From Pseudoduganella lutea (lineage in GTDB: Bacteria > Pseudomonadota > Gammaproteobacteria > Burkholderiales > Burkholderiaceae_D), in assembly GCF_004209755.1 (NCBI RefSeq), contig NZ_CP035913.1, positions 2,666,001 to 2,730,000 of the forward strand: a stretch of DNA of 64,000 bases, read 5' to 3'. The notes beneath the pieces were generated by a model. It was not told the DNA's origin. It made no database searches and saw only the letters and a list, made by a program, of their open reading frames with translations. Position numbers and translations under genes: made by a program. Positions 55,065 through 63,593 of this stretch are shown piece after piece (the stretch's first letter is position 1; every line of letters begins with the position of its first letter).

Positions 55065-56207
55065 TCAAGCGGGCGTCTTCGCAGTATCCTCCAGCACGCC
55101 GCGGCGAATCTGGTCGAGCTCGATCGACTCGAACAGCGCGCGGAAGTTTCCTTCGCCAAAGCCCTGGTCACCCTTGCGCTGGATGATCTCGAAGAAGATC
55201 GGGCCGATCACGTTTTGCGTGAAGATCTGCAGCAGCAGTTCGCGCTGCGGATTGCCCTGCTCATCGCTGTTGGCCTGCCCGTCGATCAGGATGCGCAGGC
55301 GGCGCAGCTCATCCAGGTTTTCGCCATGGTTCGGCAGGCGCCGGTTGACCAGTTCGTAATACGTTTCGATCGTATCCTGGAAAGCGATTCCGTTGTCGCG
55401 CATTCCCTGGATGGAGTTGTAGATGTCATCGGTGCCCAGCGCGATATGCTGGATGCCTTCGCCGTGGTATTCGTTCAGGTACTCGGCGATCTGCGACTTG
55501 TCGTCCGACGATTCGTTGATCGGGATGCGGATCTTGCCGCACGGCGAAGTCATCGCCTTCGACTTCAGGCCCGTGTGCTTGCCGGCGATGTCAAAGTAGC
55601 GGATCTCGCGGAAATTGAACAGGCGCTCATAGAAGCCGGCCCACTCGGCCATACGGCCACGGTAGACGTTGTGCGTGAGGTGGTCGATATAGGTAAGGCC
55701 CTTGCCGACGGGGTGCGGATCGACACCGGGAATGGCCACGAAGTCGGCGTCGTAGATGCTGATGTCGCCGATGCTGCCGGGTGCCTGGCCCTTGGCGGCG
55801 TTCTTGCCGCGCCAGCGGTCGACGAGGTACAGCAGCGAATCGCCCACGCCCTTGATCGCCGGGATGTTCAGTTCCATCGGGCCGGTCTTGTTGTCGAAGC
55901 CCCACGCCCCCATTTCCAGTGCCTTGTTGTAGACATGGGCTGCATCGTCGACACGGATCGCGATCGCGCACACCGAAGGGCCATGCTGGCGCGCGAAGCG
56001 CTGCGCGAACGAATGTTCCTCGGCGTTGATGATGAAGTTGATCTCGCCCTGGCGGTACAGCGTGACATCCTTGGTGCGGTGGCGCGCGATGGCGGTAAAG
56101 CCCATGTTCTCGAACAGCTGCCCGAGCGCTTTCGGATCGGGTGCGGCGAACTCGACGAATTCGAATCCGTCGGTTCCCATCGGGTTTTCCCAGGGCGTGA
56201 ATTGCAT
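55065..56207 (-). CDS. hppD: 4-hydroxyphenylpyruvate dioxygenase
   Basis: A 380-residue Fe(II) enzyme that turns 4-hydroxyphenylpyruvate into homogentisate in tyrosine breakdown. The two vicinal-oxygen-chelate halves are complete. The metal ligands are His in YIDHLTHNVYRG, His in GIQHIALGTDD and Glu in FFEIIQRKGDQGFGEGNF. AAAGGAG before ATG 56207 fixes the start. It is divergent from an Lrp/AsnC gene, which is probably its regulator. TTGCCA (56279-56284, minus strand) with a 17-base spacing to TTAATT is a possible promoter. Confidence 0.97.
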   Translation of the reverse strand: MQFTPWENPMGTDGFEFVEFAAPDPKALGQLFENMGFTAIARHRTKDVTLYRQGEINFIINAEEHSFAQRFARQHGPSVCAIAIRVDDAAHVYNKALEMGAWGFDNKTGPMELNIPAIKGVGDSLLYLVDRWRGKNAAKGQAPGSIGDISIYDADFVAIPGVDPHPVGKGLTYIDHLTHNVYRGRMAEWAGFYERLFNFREIRYFDIAGKHTGLKSKAMTSPCGKIRIPINESSDDKSQIAEYLNEYHGEGIQHIALGTDDIYNSIQGMRDNGIAFQDTIETYYELVNRRLPNHGENLDELRRLRILIDGQANSDEQGNPQRELLLQIFTQNVIGPIFFEIIQRKGDQGFGEGNFRALFESIELDQIRRGVLEDTAKTPA

Positions 56208-56294
56208 GTGCGTCTCCTTTATCGAATAGCGAAAAGTATAGGCTTCGAGAGGGAGAATTAAATTGCAAAGATTTCCCTTGGCAAGTGGTTTTGA

Positions 56295-56307
56295 GCAATA
56301 ATATTGC
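56295..56307. promoter_or_regulatory. Palindrome GCAAT-AAT-ATTGC, likely operator for the Lrp/AsnC regulator
   Basis: A perfect 13-base inverted repeat, 27 bases before the regulator start and upstream of the possible hppD promoter. AT-rich palindromes of this size are typical for Lrp/AsnC dimers. The match to this regulator is inferred from position only. Confidence 0.5.
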
Positions 56308-56333
56308 GTTATCAGGGACACCAAGAGAAGATT

Positions 56334-56861
56334 ATGACCAAGATCACGCTGGACAAGACAGACCGTAAAATCCTTTCGATCCTGCAGGAGGATGGCCGCC
56401 TGTCCAACCAGGACGTGGCCGAGCAAGTCAGCCTGTCGCCATCTCCCTGCCTGCGCCGCATCAAGCGGCTCGAAGAGGAAGGCGTGATCCGCCAGTACGT
56501 GGCGCTGCTCGACCCGGACAAGATCGGCCTGGGCCTGCTGGCCTACGTGAACGTGCGGCTGGAGAAGCACAGCGATGCCGCGGCCGTGGCGCACAGCACT
56601 GCCCGGGCGCTGGGTGCGCTGCCGGGCACCGTGTCGCCGCGCGAGGATTTCGCCGTGGCCGTCGAGGGGTGGCCGGAGGTGGTGGCCTGCTATGCGATGA
56701 CGGGGGAGATGGATTACCTGCTGCGCGTGCACGTGGAAGACATGGATCACTTCTCACGCTTCATGATGGCCACGCTGTTGCGGCACCCGGCGGTGCTGGA
56801 TGTGAAGTCGAGCTTTGCGCTGCAGCGCATCAAGGATACGACGGCGCTGCCGCTGGTATGA
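56334..56861 (+). CDS. Lrp/AsnC family regulator, probably of hppD
   Basis: A 175-residue regulator with an N-terminal HTH (DRKILSILQEDGRLSNQDVAEQVSLSPSPCLRRIKRLEEEGVI, about 9-50) and a C-terminal effector domain with GEMDYLLRVHV. The connection between the domains is longer than usual (AALGALPGTVSPREDF region). AsnC-type regulators next to hppD control tyrosine catabolism in pseudomonads. ATG 56334 was chosen as family start. Its stop lies in a 14-base triple repeat shared with the convergent gene. Confidence 0.9.
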   Translation: MTKITLDKTDRKILSILQEDGRLSNQDVAEQVSLSPSPCLRRIKRLEEEGVIRQYVALLDPDKIGLGLLAYVNVRLEKHSDAAAVAHSTARALGALPGTVSPREDFAVAVEGWPEVVACYAMTGEMDYLLRVHVEDMDHFSRFMMATLLRHPAVLDVKSSFALQRIKDTTALPLV

Positions 56862-56898
56862 GGCTTACTGTATGAGGCTTACTGTATGAGGCTTACTT
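56857..56898. repeat. Three tandem copies of TATGAGGCTTACTG
   Basis: Copies at 56857-56870, 56871-56884 and 56885-56898 (last base differs). The first copy holds the TGA stop of the plus-strand regulator and the third the TAA stop of the minus-strand acetyltransferase, so both genes end in the array. Confidence 0.9.
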
Positions 56899-57567
56899 CT
56901 TCCGCCCTGGCAGCATGTCCCACAGCTTGGTAGCGCGCCGCACATTGGCTTTCAGCGCATAGTCGATCGTGGCCAGCTGTTCCTGCATGGCTTCCTGCAG
57001 CACGCTGGCCGGGTCCGCGGGGCCCAGTTTGAGGTAGGCATCCGCTTCGCCATACTCGCGGTGGATTTCCATGCCGGCCTTCTTTGCGATGTGGATCATG
57101 ACCTGGTTCGACGACAGACAGTGCATGTACAAGGTGTCGACATCATGGTTGCGGCAGACGATGGCGGCGCGCTCGAACAGCTTCGAGCCGATACCGAGGC
57201 CGCGCGCCGTTTTCAGCACCGAGACGCCGAATTCGGCCACGCGGTCCTTTTCGGTGGCGCTGTCCTTGTCCGGCTGCTTTTCCGCGAACCCAAGGTGCCC
57301 GACCGCGACGAGGCGAAACACCTGGTTGTAGACGCCGAACACGATGTCGCGCTCGAAGTCGAGGCTGTCGACATACTTCGTCACCTGCTCGTCCGTGATG
57401 GGCGAACCGAAGCGCAGCAGCCGGTCGCGTCCTTCGATCTGCAGGAAGTGGCGCAGGATGCGGCGGCGGTCCCGCTCGCGCAATTCCTTGACGGGAATCG
57501 TGGGCCGCGGCTCGGGGCGGCCCAGCCATTTGTTCAGCGGGTTGCGGAACAGGTTCAGGCGGGCCAT
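56893..57567 (-). CDS. GNAT family N-acetyltransferase
   Basis: A 224-residue protein. The acetyl-CoA binding motif ARGLGIGSKLFERA (near 125-138, RGxGxG type) and the preceding strand EFGVSVL are those of GNAT enzymes. About 45 extra residues at each end have no domain. The substrate is unknown. ATG 57567 shares its A with the TGA of cca (TGATG), so it is translationally coupled as the last gene of the SLT-GST-cca operon. Confidence 0.88.
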   Translation of the reverse strand: MARLNLFRNPLNKWLGRPEPRPTIPVKELRERDRRRILRHFLQIEGRDRLLRFGSPITDEQVTKYVDSLDFERDIVFGVYNQVFRLVAVGHLGFAEKQPDKDSATEKDRVAEFGVSVLKTARGLGIGSKLFERAAIVCRNHDVDTLYMHCLSSNQVMIHIAKKAGMEIHREYGEADAYLKLGPADPASVLQEAMQEQLATIDYALKANVRRATKLWDMLPGRKK

Positions 57568-58835
57568 CAGCCTGCTCCGTCGCCGCTCTGTTCGTCCGCC
57601 TCGTCGGGCAGCGCCAGCGCCTCGCTCACCGCGCGCACGCGGGCTGCGCGCACCATGTCGGGAATACGGTCGGGCCGCTCGGTGCAGGCCAGGGCGATTT
57701 CGCCGGCGTTGACGCCACGGGCGGCGGCCAGTGCCCGCTCCAGGTAGTCGCGCTGCGGAAACGGCGCGTCGCGGAACGAGGCTGTGGGGCCTTCGCGGCC
57801 ACGCGCGTCGCATTCGGATACCTGCAACAGCTGGAGGAACCGGGCCGGCTTGCGGAACGCATCGCTGCGTTCGAACAGCTTGACGATGGTGTTGCAGCGC
57901 AGTTCAAGCGCCCGGCTCACGTTGCCGTGTTCGCGCGCCGCCAGCACGGCCAGGTCGCGACACTCGGTGGGCACCTTCAGCCGCGCGCAGACATCCTTCA
58001 CGAGCGCGACGCCGATGCCTTCATGACCGTGATGGGCCGGCCATTTTTCCGGCGGCGTGGCGCCCTTGCCCAGGTCGTGCAGCAGCGCCGCGAAACGCAC
58101 CGGCAGGTCACAGCCCTGCCCCGCCGCGTAATCGATGACCTGTTCCATGTGGAGGCCCGTATCGACTTCCGGATGCCACCGTTCCGGCTGGGGCACGCCC
58201 CACAGGCGGTCCAGTTCCGGAACGATGCGCGCCAGCGCGCCGCAGCCGCGCAATACCTGCAGCATCCGCGAAGGGCGCTGCTCCATCAAGCCGCGCGACA
58301 GTTCCTGCCAGACGCGCTCGGGCACCAGCGCGTCGACTTCGCCATCGTCGACCATGCGGCGCATGAGGGCATTGGTTTCGGGCGCCACGGTGAAACCGTC
58401 GTAGCGGGCGGCAAAGCGGGCCACGCGCAGGATGCGCACTGGATCTTCGGCAAACGCGGCGGACACGTGGCGGAACACGCGGCGGGCGATGTCGCCCCGG
58501 CCGTCGAACGGGTCGGTCAGCGTGCCGTCTTCGGCGCGTGCGATGGCGTTGATCGTCAGGTCCCGGCGCACCAGGTCCTGCTCCAGCGTCACGTCCGGCG
58601 CCGTGTGGAACACGAACCCCTTGTAGCCGGGAGCGGTCTTGCGTTCGGTGCGGGCCAGCGCGTATTCCTCGTGCGTGTCCGGGTGCAGGAATACGGGGAA
58701 ATCCTTGCCGACGGCCCGGAAGCCCCGTTGCACCATCTGTTCGGGCGTGGCGCCGACCACCACATGGTCGTGGTCCTTGACGGGCAGTCCCAGCAGCTCA
58801 TCGCGGACGGCACCGCCAACGACATAGGTCTTCAT
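57567..58835 (-). CDS. cca: tRNA nucleotidyltransferase (CCA-adding), multifunctional with HD domain
   Basis: A 422-residue class II CCA enzyme. GGAVRDELLGLPVKDHDHVV holds the nucleotidyltransferase signature and the metal Asp pair, and RRDLTINAIA and the EDPVRILRVARFAARY segment follow. A C-terminal HD domain (LLHDLGKG) gives the 2',3'-cyclic phosphodiesterase/phosphatase activity of the proteobacterial form. ATG 58835 overlaps the stop of the GST gene (ATGA). Confidence 0.96.
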   Translation of the reverse strand: MKTYVVGGAVRDELLGLPVKDHDHVVVGATPEQMVQRGFRAVGKDFPVFLHPDTHEEYALARTERKTAPGYKGFVFHTAPDVTLEQDLVRRDLTINAIARAEDGTLTDPFDGRGDIARRVFRHVSAAFAEDPVRILRVARFAARYDGFTVAPETNALMRRMVDDGEVDALVPERVWQELSRGLMEQRPSRMLQVLRGCGALARIVPELDRLWGVPQPERWHPEVDTGLHMEQVIDYAAGQGCDLPVRFAALLHDLGKGATPPEKWPAHHGHEGIGVALVKDVCARLKVPTECRDLAVLAAREHGNVSRALELRCNTIVKLFERSDAFRKPARFLQLLQVSECDARGREGPTASFRDAPFPQRDYLERALAAARGVNAGEIALACTERPDRIPDMVRAARVRAVSEALALPDEADEQSGDGAG

Positions 58836-59533
58836 TCGCCTTGCGCGCCCGGGTCTGTTTCGGCGTGCGCCAGTTCGATCCAGCGCGCCACGGCCGGGTG
58901 CCGCGTGACCCGTTCGCAGTAGGCCGACAGTGCCGGTGGCAGTGCCACGCCATAGGTATTGAAGCGGGTGACCACCGGGGCGAAGAACGCGTCGGCCAGC
59001 GAGAAGGCGCCGAACAGGAACTCGTTGTGGCCGAAACGGCACAGGCATTCTTCCCAGATCTCGCTGACGCGGCCGATGTCGGCCTGCGTTTCCGGCGTGC
59101 GCCCCTGGCCGCGCAGGCTGGCGCTGATATTCATCGGCATCGAGCCGCGCAGGCCCGCAAAGCTCGAGTGCATCTCGGCGCAGACCGAACGCGCCATCGC
59201 ACGGGCCGCCACGTCCTGCGGCCACAGGTGCTTGTCGGGAAACTGCTCGGCCAGGTATTCGCAGATCGCCAGGCTGTCCCAGATCGTGATGTCGCCGGCC
59301 AGCAGCACCGGCACGCGGCCGCTGTGCGTATAGCGGGCGATGTTGCCGGAAGTGTCCGGCCGGTCCAGCTGCACGCGCACTTCGGTGAAAGGAATGCCGA
59401 AGGCGGTCATCGCCACCCATGGCCGCATCGACCAAGAAGACAGGTTCTTGTTGCCGATGACGAGCGTGAGGCCGGGCTGGCGCGCGGCGGCCAGGGTCTG
59501 GTTCAGGGTGGGGTCGAGTTCGATCGTTTGCAT
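58832..59533 (-). CDS. Glutathione S-transferase family protein
   Basis: A 233-residue GST with an N-terminal thioredoxin-like domain (LTLVIGNKNLSSWSMRPWVAM, SxxS start; later SGRVPVLL) and an all-helical C-terminal domain. The Ser in NLSSWS is the likely glutathione-activating residue. The substrate is unknown. It lies between the transglycosylase (29 bases) and cca (4-base overlap). Confidence 0.9.
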   Translation of the reverse strand: MQTIELDPTLNQTLAAARQPGLTLVIGNKNLSSWSMRPWVAMTAFGIPFTEVRVQLDRPDTSGNIARYTHSGRVPVLLAGDITIWDSLAICEYLAEQFPDKHLWPQDVAARAMARSVCAEMHSSFAGLRGSMPMNISASLRGQGRTPETQADIGRVSEIWEECLCRFGHNEFLFGAFSLADAFFAPVVTRFNTYGVALPPALSAYCERVTRHPAVARWIELAHAETDPGAQGE

Positions 59534-59562
59534 GGGGAAGGTTGGTATACGAGCACGCCGGA

Positions 59563-61587
59563 TCAGCGGCTCGAGAGAGTGGTCTGCTGCTCCTGGCCGC
59601 GCGGCTCCTGCTCGGGCAAGTCTTTTTCGCTGTAACCTTTCGGCGTGACGACGCCCAGCCTGGCCTTGATCGATTGCGGCCGCCCTTCGAACAGGGCCGC
59701 GTAATAGGTGGCGTTGGTCATCACGTTCTTCACGTAGCCGCGCGTTTCCGAATACGGGATCGATTCGATGAACACCGTGGCATCCATCGGTTTCGTCAGC
59801 GCCGAGCGCCACGAGCGCAGCCGGCCAGGCCCCGCATTGTAGGCGGCGGTGGCCAGCACCTGTGAGCCATCCATGCTGCCCAGCACCATGTTCATGTAGG
59901 TGGTGCCCAGCAGTATGTTGGTGCGCACGTCGTTCAGCATGTCCTGCACGAAGTCTGTCAGCCCGATCTTGTTGGCGACCCAGCGGCCGGTGGATGGCAT
60001 CACCTGCATCAGGCCGGACGCTCCCGCGCTCGACTTGGCGTTCATGACGAAACGCGATTCCTGGCGGATCAGGCCATACACCCACGCGCGGTCGAGGCCA
60101 AGGGTGCTCGTGGCGGGCCGCATGATGTCATCGTGCGGCGCCGGGTAGCGGTGGGTGTAGTCGGCCAGCGCGCGGGTGCGCTCGGACGTGTACACCATGC
60201 GGTCCAGGATGTGGTGCTGGCGCGCATACTCGGCGGCGGCGATCAGTTCACGGTCGGACAGGCGCCGCACTTGCCAGTTCCACTCCCGCAAGCCTTCGAA
60301 GCGCAGCCGCAGGTCGAAGAATTTCAGGGCCCGCTGTATGCCGGGATTGGCGGCGATCGCGGCGATTTCGGCCGGCGTAACCGGGGCGCCGGGGGCGGGA
60401 ATGCTGACGGTGCGGCCCAGCTCCTCCGCGGCCAGCAAGCCATAATAATCCTCGCGGTCGGCAATGCTCTGGTACAGGAATTGCGCCTCGGGCGTCAGCT
60501 TGCCGCCCGCCAGCGCTACGGACGTGCGGGCCTGCCAGTACACCCAGGTAGGATCCTGGCGCAATTGCGGCGGCATGGCGGCGATATGGTCGTGCACCGC
60601 TTGCCAGTTGCCGTCGCGCAGTGCGTAGCGGGTGCGCCATTGGTGCTGGTCGATCGACAGCGGGGCACCATTGGCCCGGCGCCAGTAATCGGACGTTTCC
60701 GGATCGACGACGAACGACGCCGGCAGCGCGATATTGGCCCAGCCGATCGCCTGCTCCTGGGGCGTCAACCTGGGCAGTGCCTTGCGCAACGCCAGCACGG
60801 ACAGTTTCACACTCGTGCGCGCGGCCCGGCCCAGTGCGACGAGGAACACTTCGCGGTCGACCTTGGAATCGCCGACACCTTTCGCCAGCACCACGGCGGG
60901 CACGTCGATGGCCTGCGCGATCTTCTTGTCCGAGCCATTGAGCAGCATGATCGCGCGGCGCGCCGGGCCCGAGGCATTCGTTTCGCCGGCCAGGCGCACC
61001 TGCGCCCACAGGTCGTCCTGCGTGAACTGGCCGGTCTGCGCCAGCGACGCGATCAGCGCGCTGCACCCATCGCCGTAATAAGGCGGATAGATCAGCAATG
61101 CGCGGGCCTCGGCGGCCACGTTCTCGCCTTTCGACAGGCGCGACAGCAGGCCATAGCACTTGACCTGGGTATCGTCCTTCAGCACGAACAGGGGGAACTG
61201 CTGGTCGAACATGGCCCACTCGCGCTTGCGGCCCAGTTCCAGCAGCCAGTCGTTGCGCATGCGGTCGGCGATCGCGGTGCCTTCATGACGCTGCAGGAAG
61301 GCCAGGATCTCGGCCGACGTGGCGTCACGGAAATGCGATTTGAGCCGATAATAGTCGACGTAGGAAGGAATGGCGTAGTCGGCCAGCCGCGCGGCATAGA
61401 ACTCGGCCTTCGGCGCATCGTTGCGGCGCACGGAATCACGCAGCAGCAGGAACGCGTCATCATCCTTGCGGCTCTCGCCGAGATCCTGCGGGATCGCCAG
61501 CGGCGACATGGCGCAGGAAATTGCAATCAGCGCGCCGGCTATCCATTTCGACGGGGAAATCAAGATACGACTCTCAAGTAGTGACAT
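59563..61587 (-). CDS. Soluble lytic murein transglycosylase (Slt70 type)
   Basis: A 674-residue periplasmic enzyme. The signal sequence follows a short basic start (SKWIAGALIAISCAMSPLA). A long alpha-superhelical U/L domain fills residues 40-480. The C-terminal goose-lysozyme-like domain has the catalytic Glu E510 in GLIRQESRF, plus SSAGASGLMQVMPSTG and ATAAYNAGPGR. It cleaves peptidoglycan to anhydromuropeptides. ATG 61587 overlaps the divergent cyclo-ligase ATG; a TTG at 61563, still before the signal helix, is an alternative start. First gene of the GST-cca-GNAT operon. Confidence 0.94.
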   Translation of the reverse strand: MSLLESRILISPSKWIAGALIAISCAMSPLAIPQDLGESRKDDDAFLLLRDSVRRNDAPKAEFYAARLADYAIPSYVDYYRLKSHFRDATSAEILAFLQRHEGTAIADRMRNDWLLELGRKREWAMFDQQFPLFVLKDDTQVKCYGLLSRLSKGENVAAEARALLIYPPYYGDGCSALIASLAQTGQFTQDDLWAQVRLAGETNASGPARRAIMLLNGSDKKIAQAIDVPAVVLAKGVGDSKVDREVFLVALGRAARTSVKLSVLALRKALPRLTPQEQAIGWANIALPASFVVDPETSDYWRRANGAPLSIDQHQWRTRYALRDGNWQAVHDHIAAMPPQLRQDPTWVYWQARTSVALAGGKLTPEAQFLYQSIADREDYYGLLAAEELGRTVSIPAPGAPVTPAEIAAIAANPGIQRALKFFDLRLRFEGLREWNWQVRRLSDRELIAAAEYARQHHILDRMVYTSERTRALADYTHRYPAPHDDIMRPATSTLGLDRAWVYGLIRQESRFVMNAKSSAGASGLMQVMPSTGRWVANKIGLTDFVQDMLNDVRTNILLGTTYMNMVLGSMDGSQVLATAAYNAGPGRLRSWRSALTKPMDATVFIESIPYSETRGYVKNVMTNATYYAALFEGRPQSIKARLGVVTPKGYSEKDLPEQEPRGQEQQTTLSSR

Positions 61588-62224
61588 GACCAGCGACCAG
61601 AGAATAACACGCCTGACTCAAGGGCCACCACCCGCAAGCGAACAGACAAGCCCGGCTGTAAAAGCAGGCACGGCCGGGCCTGTTGCGGCCGACAAGGCGG
61701 CATTACGCAAGCAGTTGCTGGCTGTGCGGCGCAACCTGCCGGCGGACACCCGCGCGCAATGGGATGCCGACATCTGCCGGCACATCGTCGCGTGGTGGCA
61801 CGAAACACAGCTCGATGCGCTGGGCGTGTACTGGCCGCTGCGCGACGAGCCCGACCTGCACCCGGCCTACGCCGAACTGGCGCGGTTGGGCGTGCGGCTG
61901 TCGTTGCCCGTGGTGCTCCAGCGCGACGCACCGCTTGATTTTGCTGCGTGGCAGATCGGCGAGCCGCTGGTGAAGGATGCCATGGGCATCGCGGTACCGG
62001 CCGAGCTGCGCATCGGGCCATACCCGCCTGCCCTGCTGGTGCCCTGCCTTGGTTTCAATGCGGCAGGCTACCGGCTGGGATACGGCGGCGGCTTCTACGA
62101 CCGCACGCTGGAGAAGGAGCCGCGGCCGGCAACGGTCGGCATCGCCTACTCGTGTCTCGCCGCCGAATTCGGCAGCGACGGGCATGACATCGCGCTGGAC
62201 CGCATCATCACCGAGGCCGGATGA
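61586..62224 (+). CDS. 5-formyltetrahydrofolate cyclo-ligase
   Basis: A 212-residue ATP-dependent enzyme that turns 5-formyl-THF into 5,10-methenyl-THF. The motifs DKAALRKQLLAVRRNL (N-terminal), LVPCLGFNAAGYRLGYGGGFYDR (phosphate and substrate loop) are typical. A 30-residue low-complexity N-terminus precedes the family core. No other start codon is available before the core, so ATG 61586 is kept, overlapping the divergent transglycosylase start by two bases (CATG). Ribosome site poor. Confidence 0.93.
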   Translation: MTSDQRITRLTQGPPPASEQTSPAVKAGTAGPVAADKAALRKQLLAVRRNLPADTRAQWDADICRHIVAWWHETQLDALGVYWPLRDEPDLHPAYAELARLGVRLSLPVVLQRDAPLDFAAWQIGEPLVKDAMGIAVPAELRIGPYPPALLVPCLGFNAAGYRLGYGGGFYDRTLEKEPRPATVGIAYSCLAAEFGSDGHDIALDRIITEAG

Positions 62225-62234
62225 TTTGCTGCTT

Positions 62235-62332
62235 CAAAAATGGCGGTCCGCCGAAGCGGGACGTACCGCGTCGACGGACCGCCCATTTTTCGAGAAACAT
62301 TTCTTGGAAAATGGGGTACGTCCCCATTTTCC
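62235..62332. repeat. Intergenic palindromic repeat, GGGACGTACCC family, copy 2
   Basis: Two nested hairpins. The first has arms AAAAATGGCGGTCCG (62236-62250) and CGGACCGCCCATTTTT (62275-62290, one bulged C) around GCGGGACGTACCGC. The second has arms GGAAAATGGGG (62306-62316) and CCCCATTTTCC (62322-62332) around TACGT. It fills the gap between two convergent genes, 7 bases from the metF stop. The A/T flanks make the second hairpin a fair bidirectional terminator. Confidence 0.75.
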
Positions 62333-62338
62333 AGGCAA

Positions 62339-63169
62339 TTATTTCACCAGGCGCTGCCACAGGGCCGTCGTCGGGGCGACCTGGTTCATGCTGTAGAAGT
62401 GCAGGCCCGGGGCACCGCCGGCCAGCAACCGTTCGCACAGCGCCGTCACCACGTCGAGGCCGAAGGCCTTGATGGAGGCGGTGTCGTCGCCGAAGCTGGC
62501 CAGCTTGAGCCGCACCCAGCGGGGGATCTCGGCGCCGCACATGTCGGAAAAGCGCATCAGCTGGGTGTAGTTCGTGATCGGCATGATGCCGGCCACGATG
62601 GGCACGTTCACGCCCGCTTTCTGTGCCGCGTCGACGAACTGGAAGTACGCGTCGGCATTGTAGAAATATTGCGTGATCGCCGCGTCGGCGCCGGCATTCA
62701 CCTTGCGCACGAACGCGTCCATATCGGATTGCGGCGATTTTGCCTGCGGGTGCACTTCGGGGTAAGCGGCCACTTCGATGTGGAACCAGTCGCCCGTTTC
62801 GGCGCGGATGAACTCCACCAGCTCGTTGGCGTAGCGGAATTCACCGGCCGCGCCGTAGCCGCTGGGCAGGTCGCCGCGCAGTGCGACGACGCGCTTGATG
62901 CCGTGCGACTTGTATTCGTCCAGGATCGCGCGGATCGATTCGCGCGTGCCGCCCACGCAGGACAGGTGGGGCGCGGCTTCCTCGCCGGCGCCCATGATGT
63001 CGAGCACGGTTTCCAGCGTGCCCCGCTGGGTGGTGCCGCCGGCACCGAACGTGACGGAAAAATACTTGGGATGCAGCTCGGCCAGCTTGGCGCGCGTGGC
63101 GCGCAGCTTTTCCGTGCCTTCCGCCGTCTTGGGCGGGAAGAATTCAATACTGAAATTATGGTCAGCCAT
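62339..63169 (-). CDS. metF: 5,10-methylenetetrahydrofolate reductase
   Basis: A 276-residue flavin TIM-barrel enzyme giving 5-methyl-THF for methionine synthesis. The N-terminal FSIEFFPPKT holds the catalytic Glu; SVTFGAGGTT and LRGDLPSG are conserved substrate/FAD segments. Its start overlaps the holin-like gene by 8 bases. In the same neighbourhood as ahcY and the folate cyclo-ligase. Confidence 0.97.
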   Translation of the reverse strand: MADHNFSIEFFPPKTAEGTEKLRATRAKLAELHPKYFSVTFGAGGTTQRGTLETVLDIMGAGEEAAPHLSCVGGTRESIRAILDEYKSHGIKRVVALRGDLPSGYGAAGEFRYANELVEFIRAETGDWFHIEVAAYPEVHPQAKSPQSDMDAFVRKVNAGADAAITQYFYNADAYFQFVDAAQKAGVNVPIVAGIMPITNYTQLMRFSDMCGAEIPRWVRLKLASFGDDTASIKAFGLDVVTALCERLLAGGAPGLHFYSMNQVAPTTALWQRLVK

Positions 63170-63512
63170 CGGCGTCTTTCAACAACAGGGAGGAGAGGGC
63201 CCAGGAGATCACGCTGTACAGCAGTGCGCCACCGACCGCCGCCCAGAAGCTCGTCACGTTGAAGCCGTCCACGAATTGCGCCACCAGCCAGAACGTGAAA
63301 CCGTTGACGATGAAGATGAACAGGCCCAGCGACAGCACGGTCACGGGTAGGGTCAGGAGCAGCAGCAGTGGACGGATCAGCGTGTTCACCAGCCCGAGGA
63401 TGAGCGCCGCGATCAGGGCTGCGCCGACGCTCGTGACGTCGACGGAATGCATCAGGTAGGGCACTGCGAACAGTGCCAGGGCATTGATGAACCAGGTCAG
63501 GACCAGACGCAT
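63162..63512 (-). CDS. Four-helix membrane protein of the 'phage holin' superfamily IV (PF04020 type)
   Basis: A 116-residue protein with four hydrophobic helices and the conserved middle NTLIRPLLLLLTLPVTVLSLG. Despite the family name it is a common chromosomal protein of unknown role, often between ahcY and metF in betaproteobacteria. ATG 63512 is the family start. It overlaps metF and lies after the ahcY terminator, so it has its own promoter or reads through. Confidence 0.88.
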   Translation of the reverse strand: MRLVLTWFINALALFAVPYLMHSVDVTSVGAALIAALILGLVNTLIRPLLLLLTLPVTVLSLGLFIFIVNGFTFWLVAQFVDGFNVTSFWAAVGGALLYSVISWALSSLLLKDADG

Positions 63513-63556
63513 GTAGCAAGCCTTTGTTGAAGCTTTTCTATAAACAGGACGCGTGC

Positions 63557-63585
63557 CAAAAAAAGGCCGGCTTCGCGCCGGCCTT
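63557..63585 (-). terminator. Rho-independent terminator after ahcY
   Basis: AAGGCCGGC (63563-63571) and GCCGGCCTT (63577-63585) make a 9-bp stem with a 5-base loop. On the minus strand eight T in a row close the signal. It lies 8 bases after the ahcY stop. Confidence 0.9.
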
Positions 63586-63593
63586 CGCACTGA

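Noticed and set aside
62240..63262. Plus-strand frame reading out of the palindromic repeat opposite metF
   Set aside because: Its first part is repeat sequence and the rest is antisense to metF; no domain.
63162..63512. 'Phage holin' protein as a sign of a prophage
   Set aside because: The family is chromosomal and ordinary next to ahcY and metF; no other phage gene is near.
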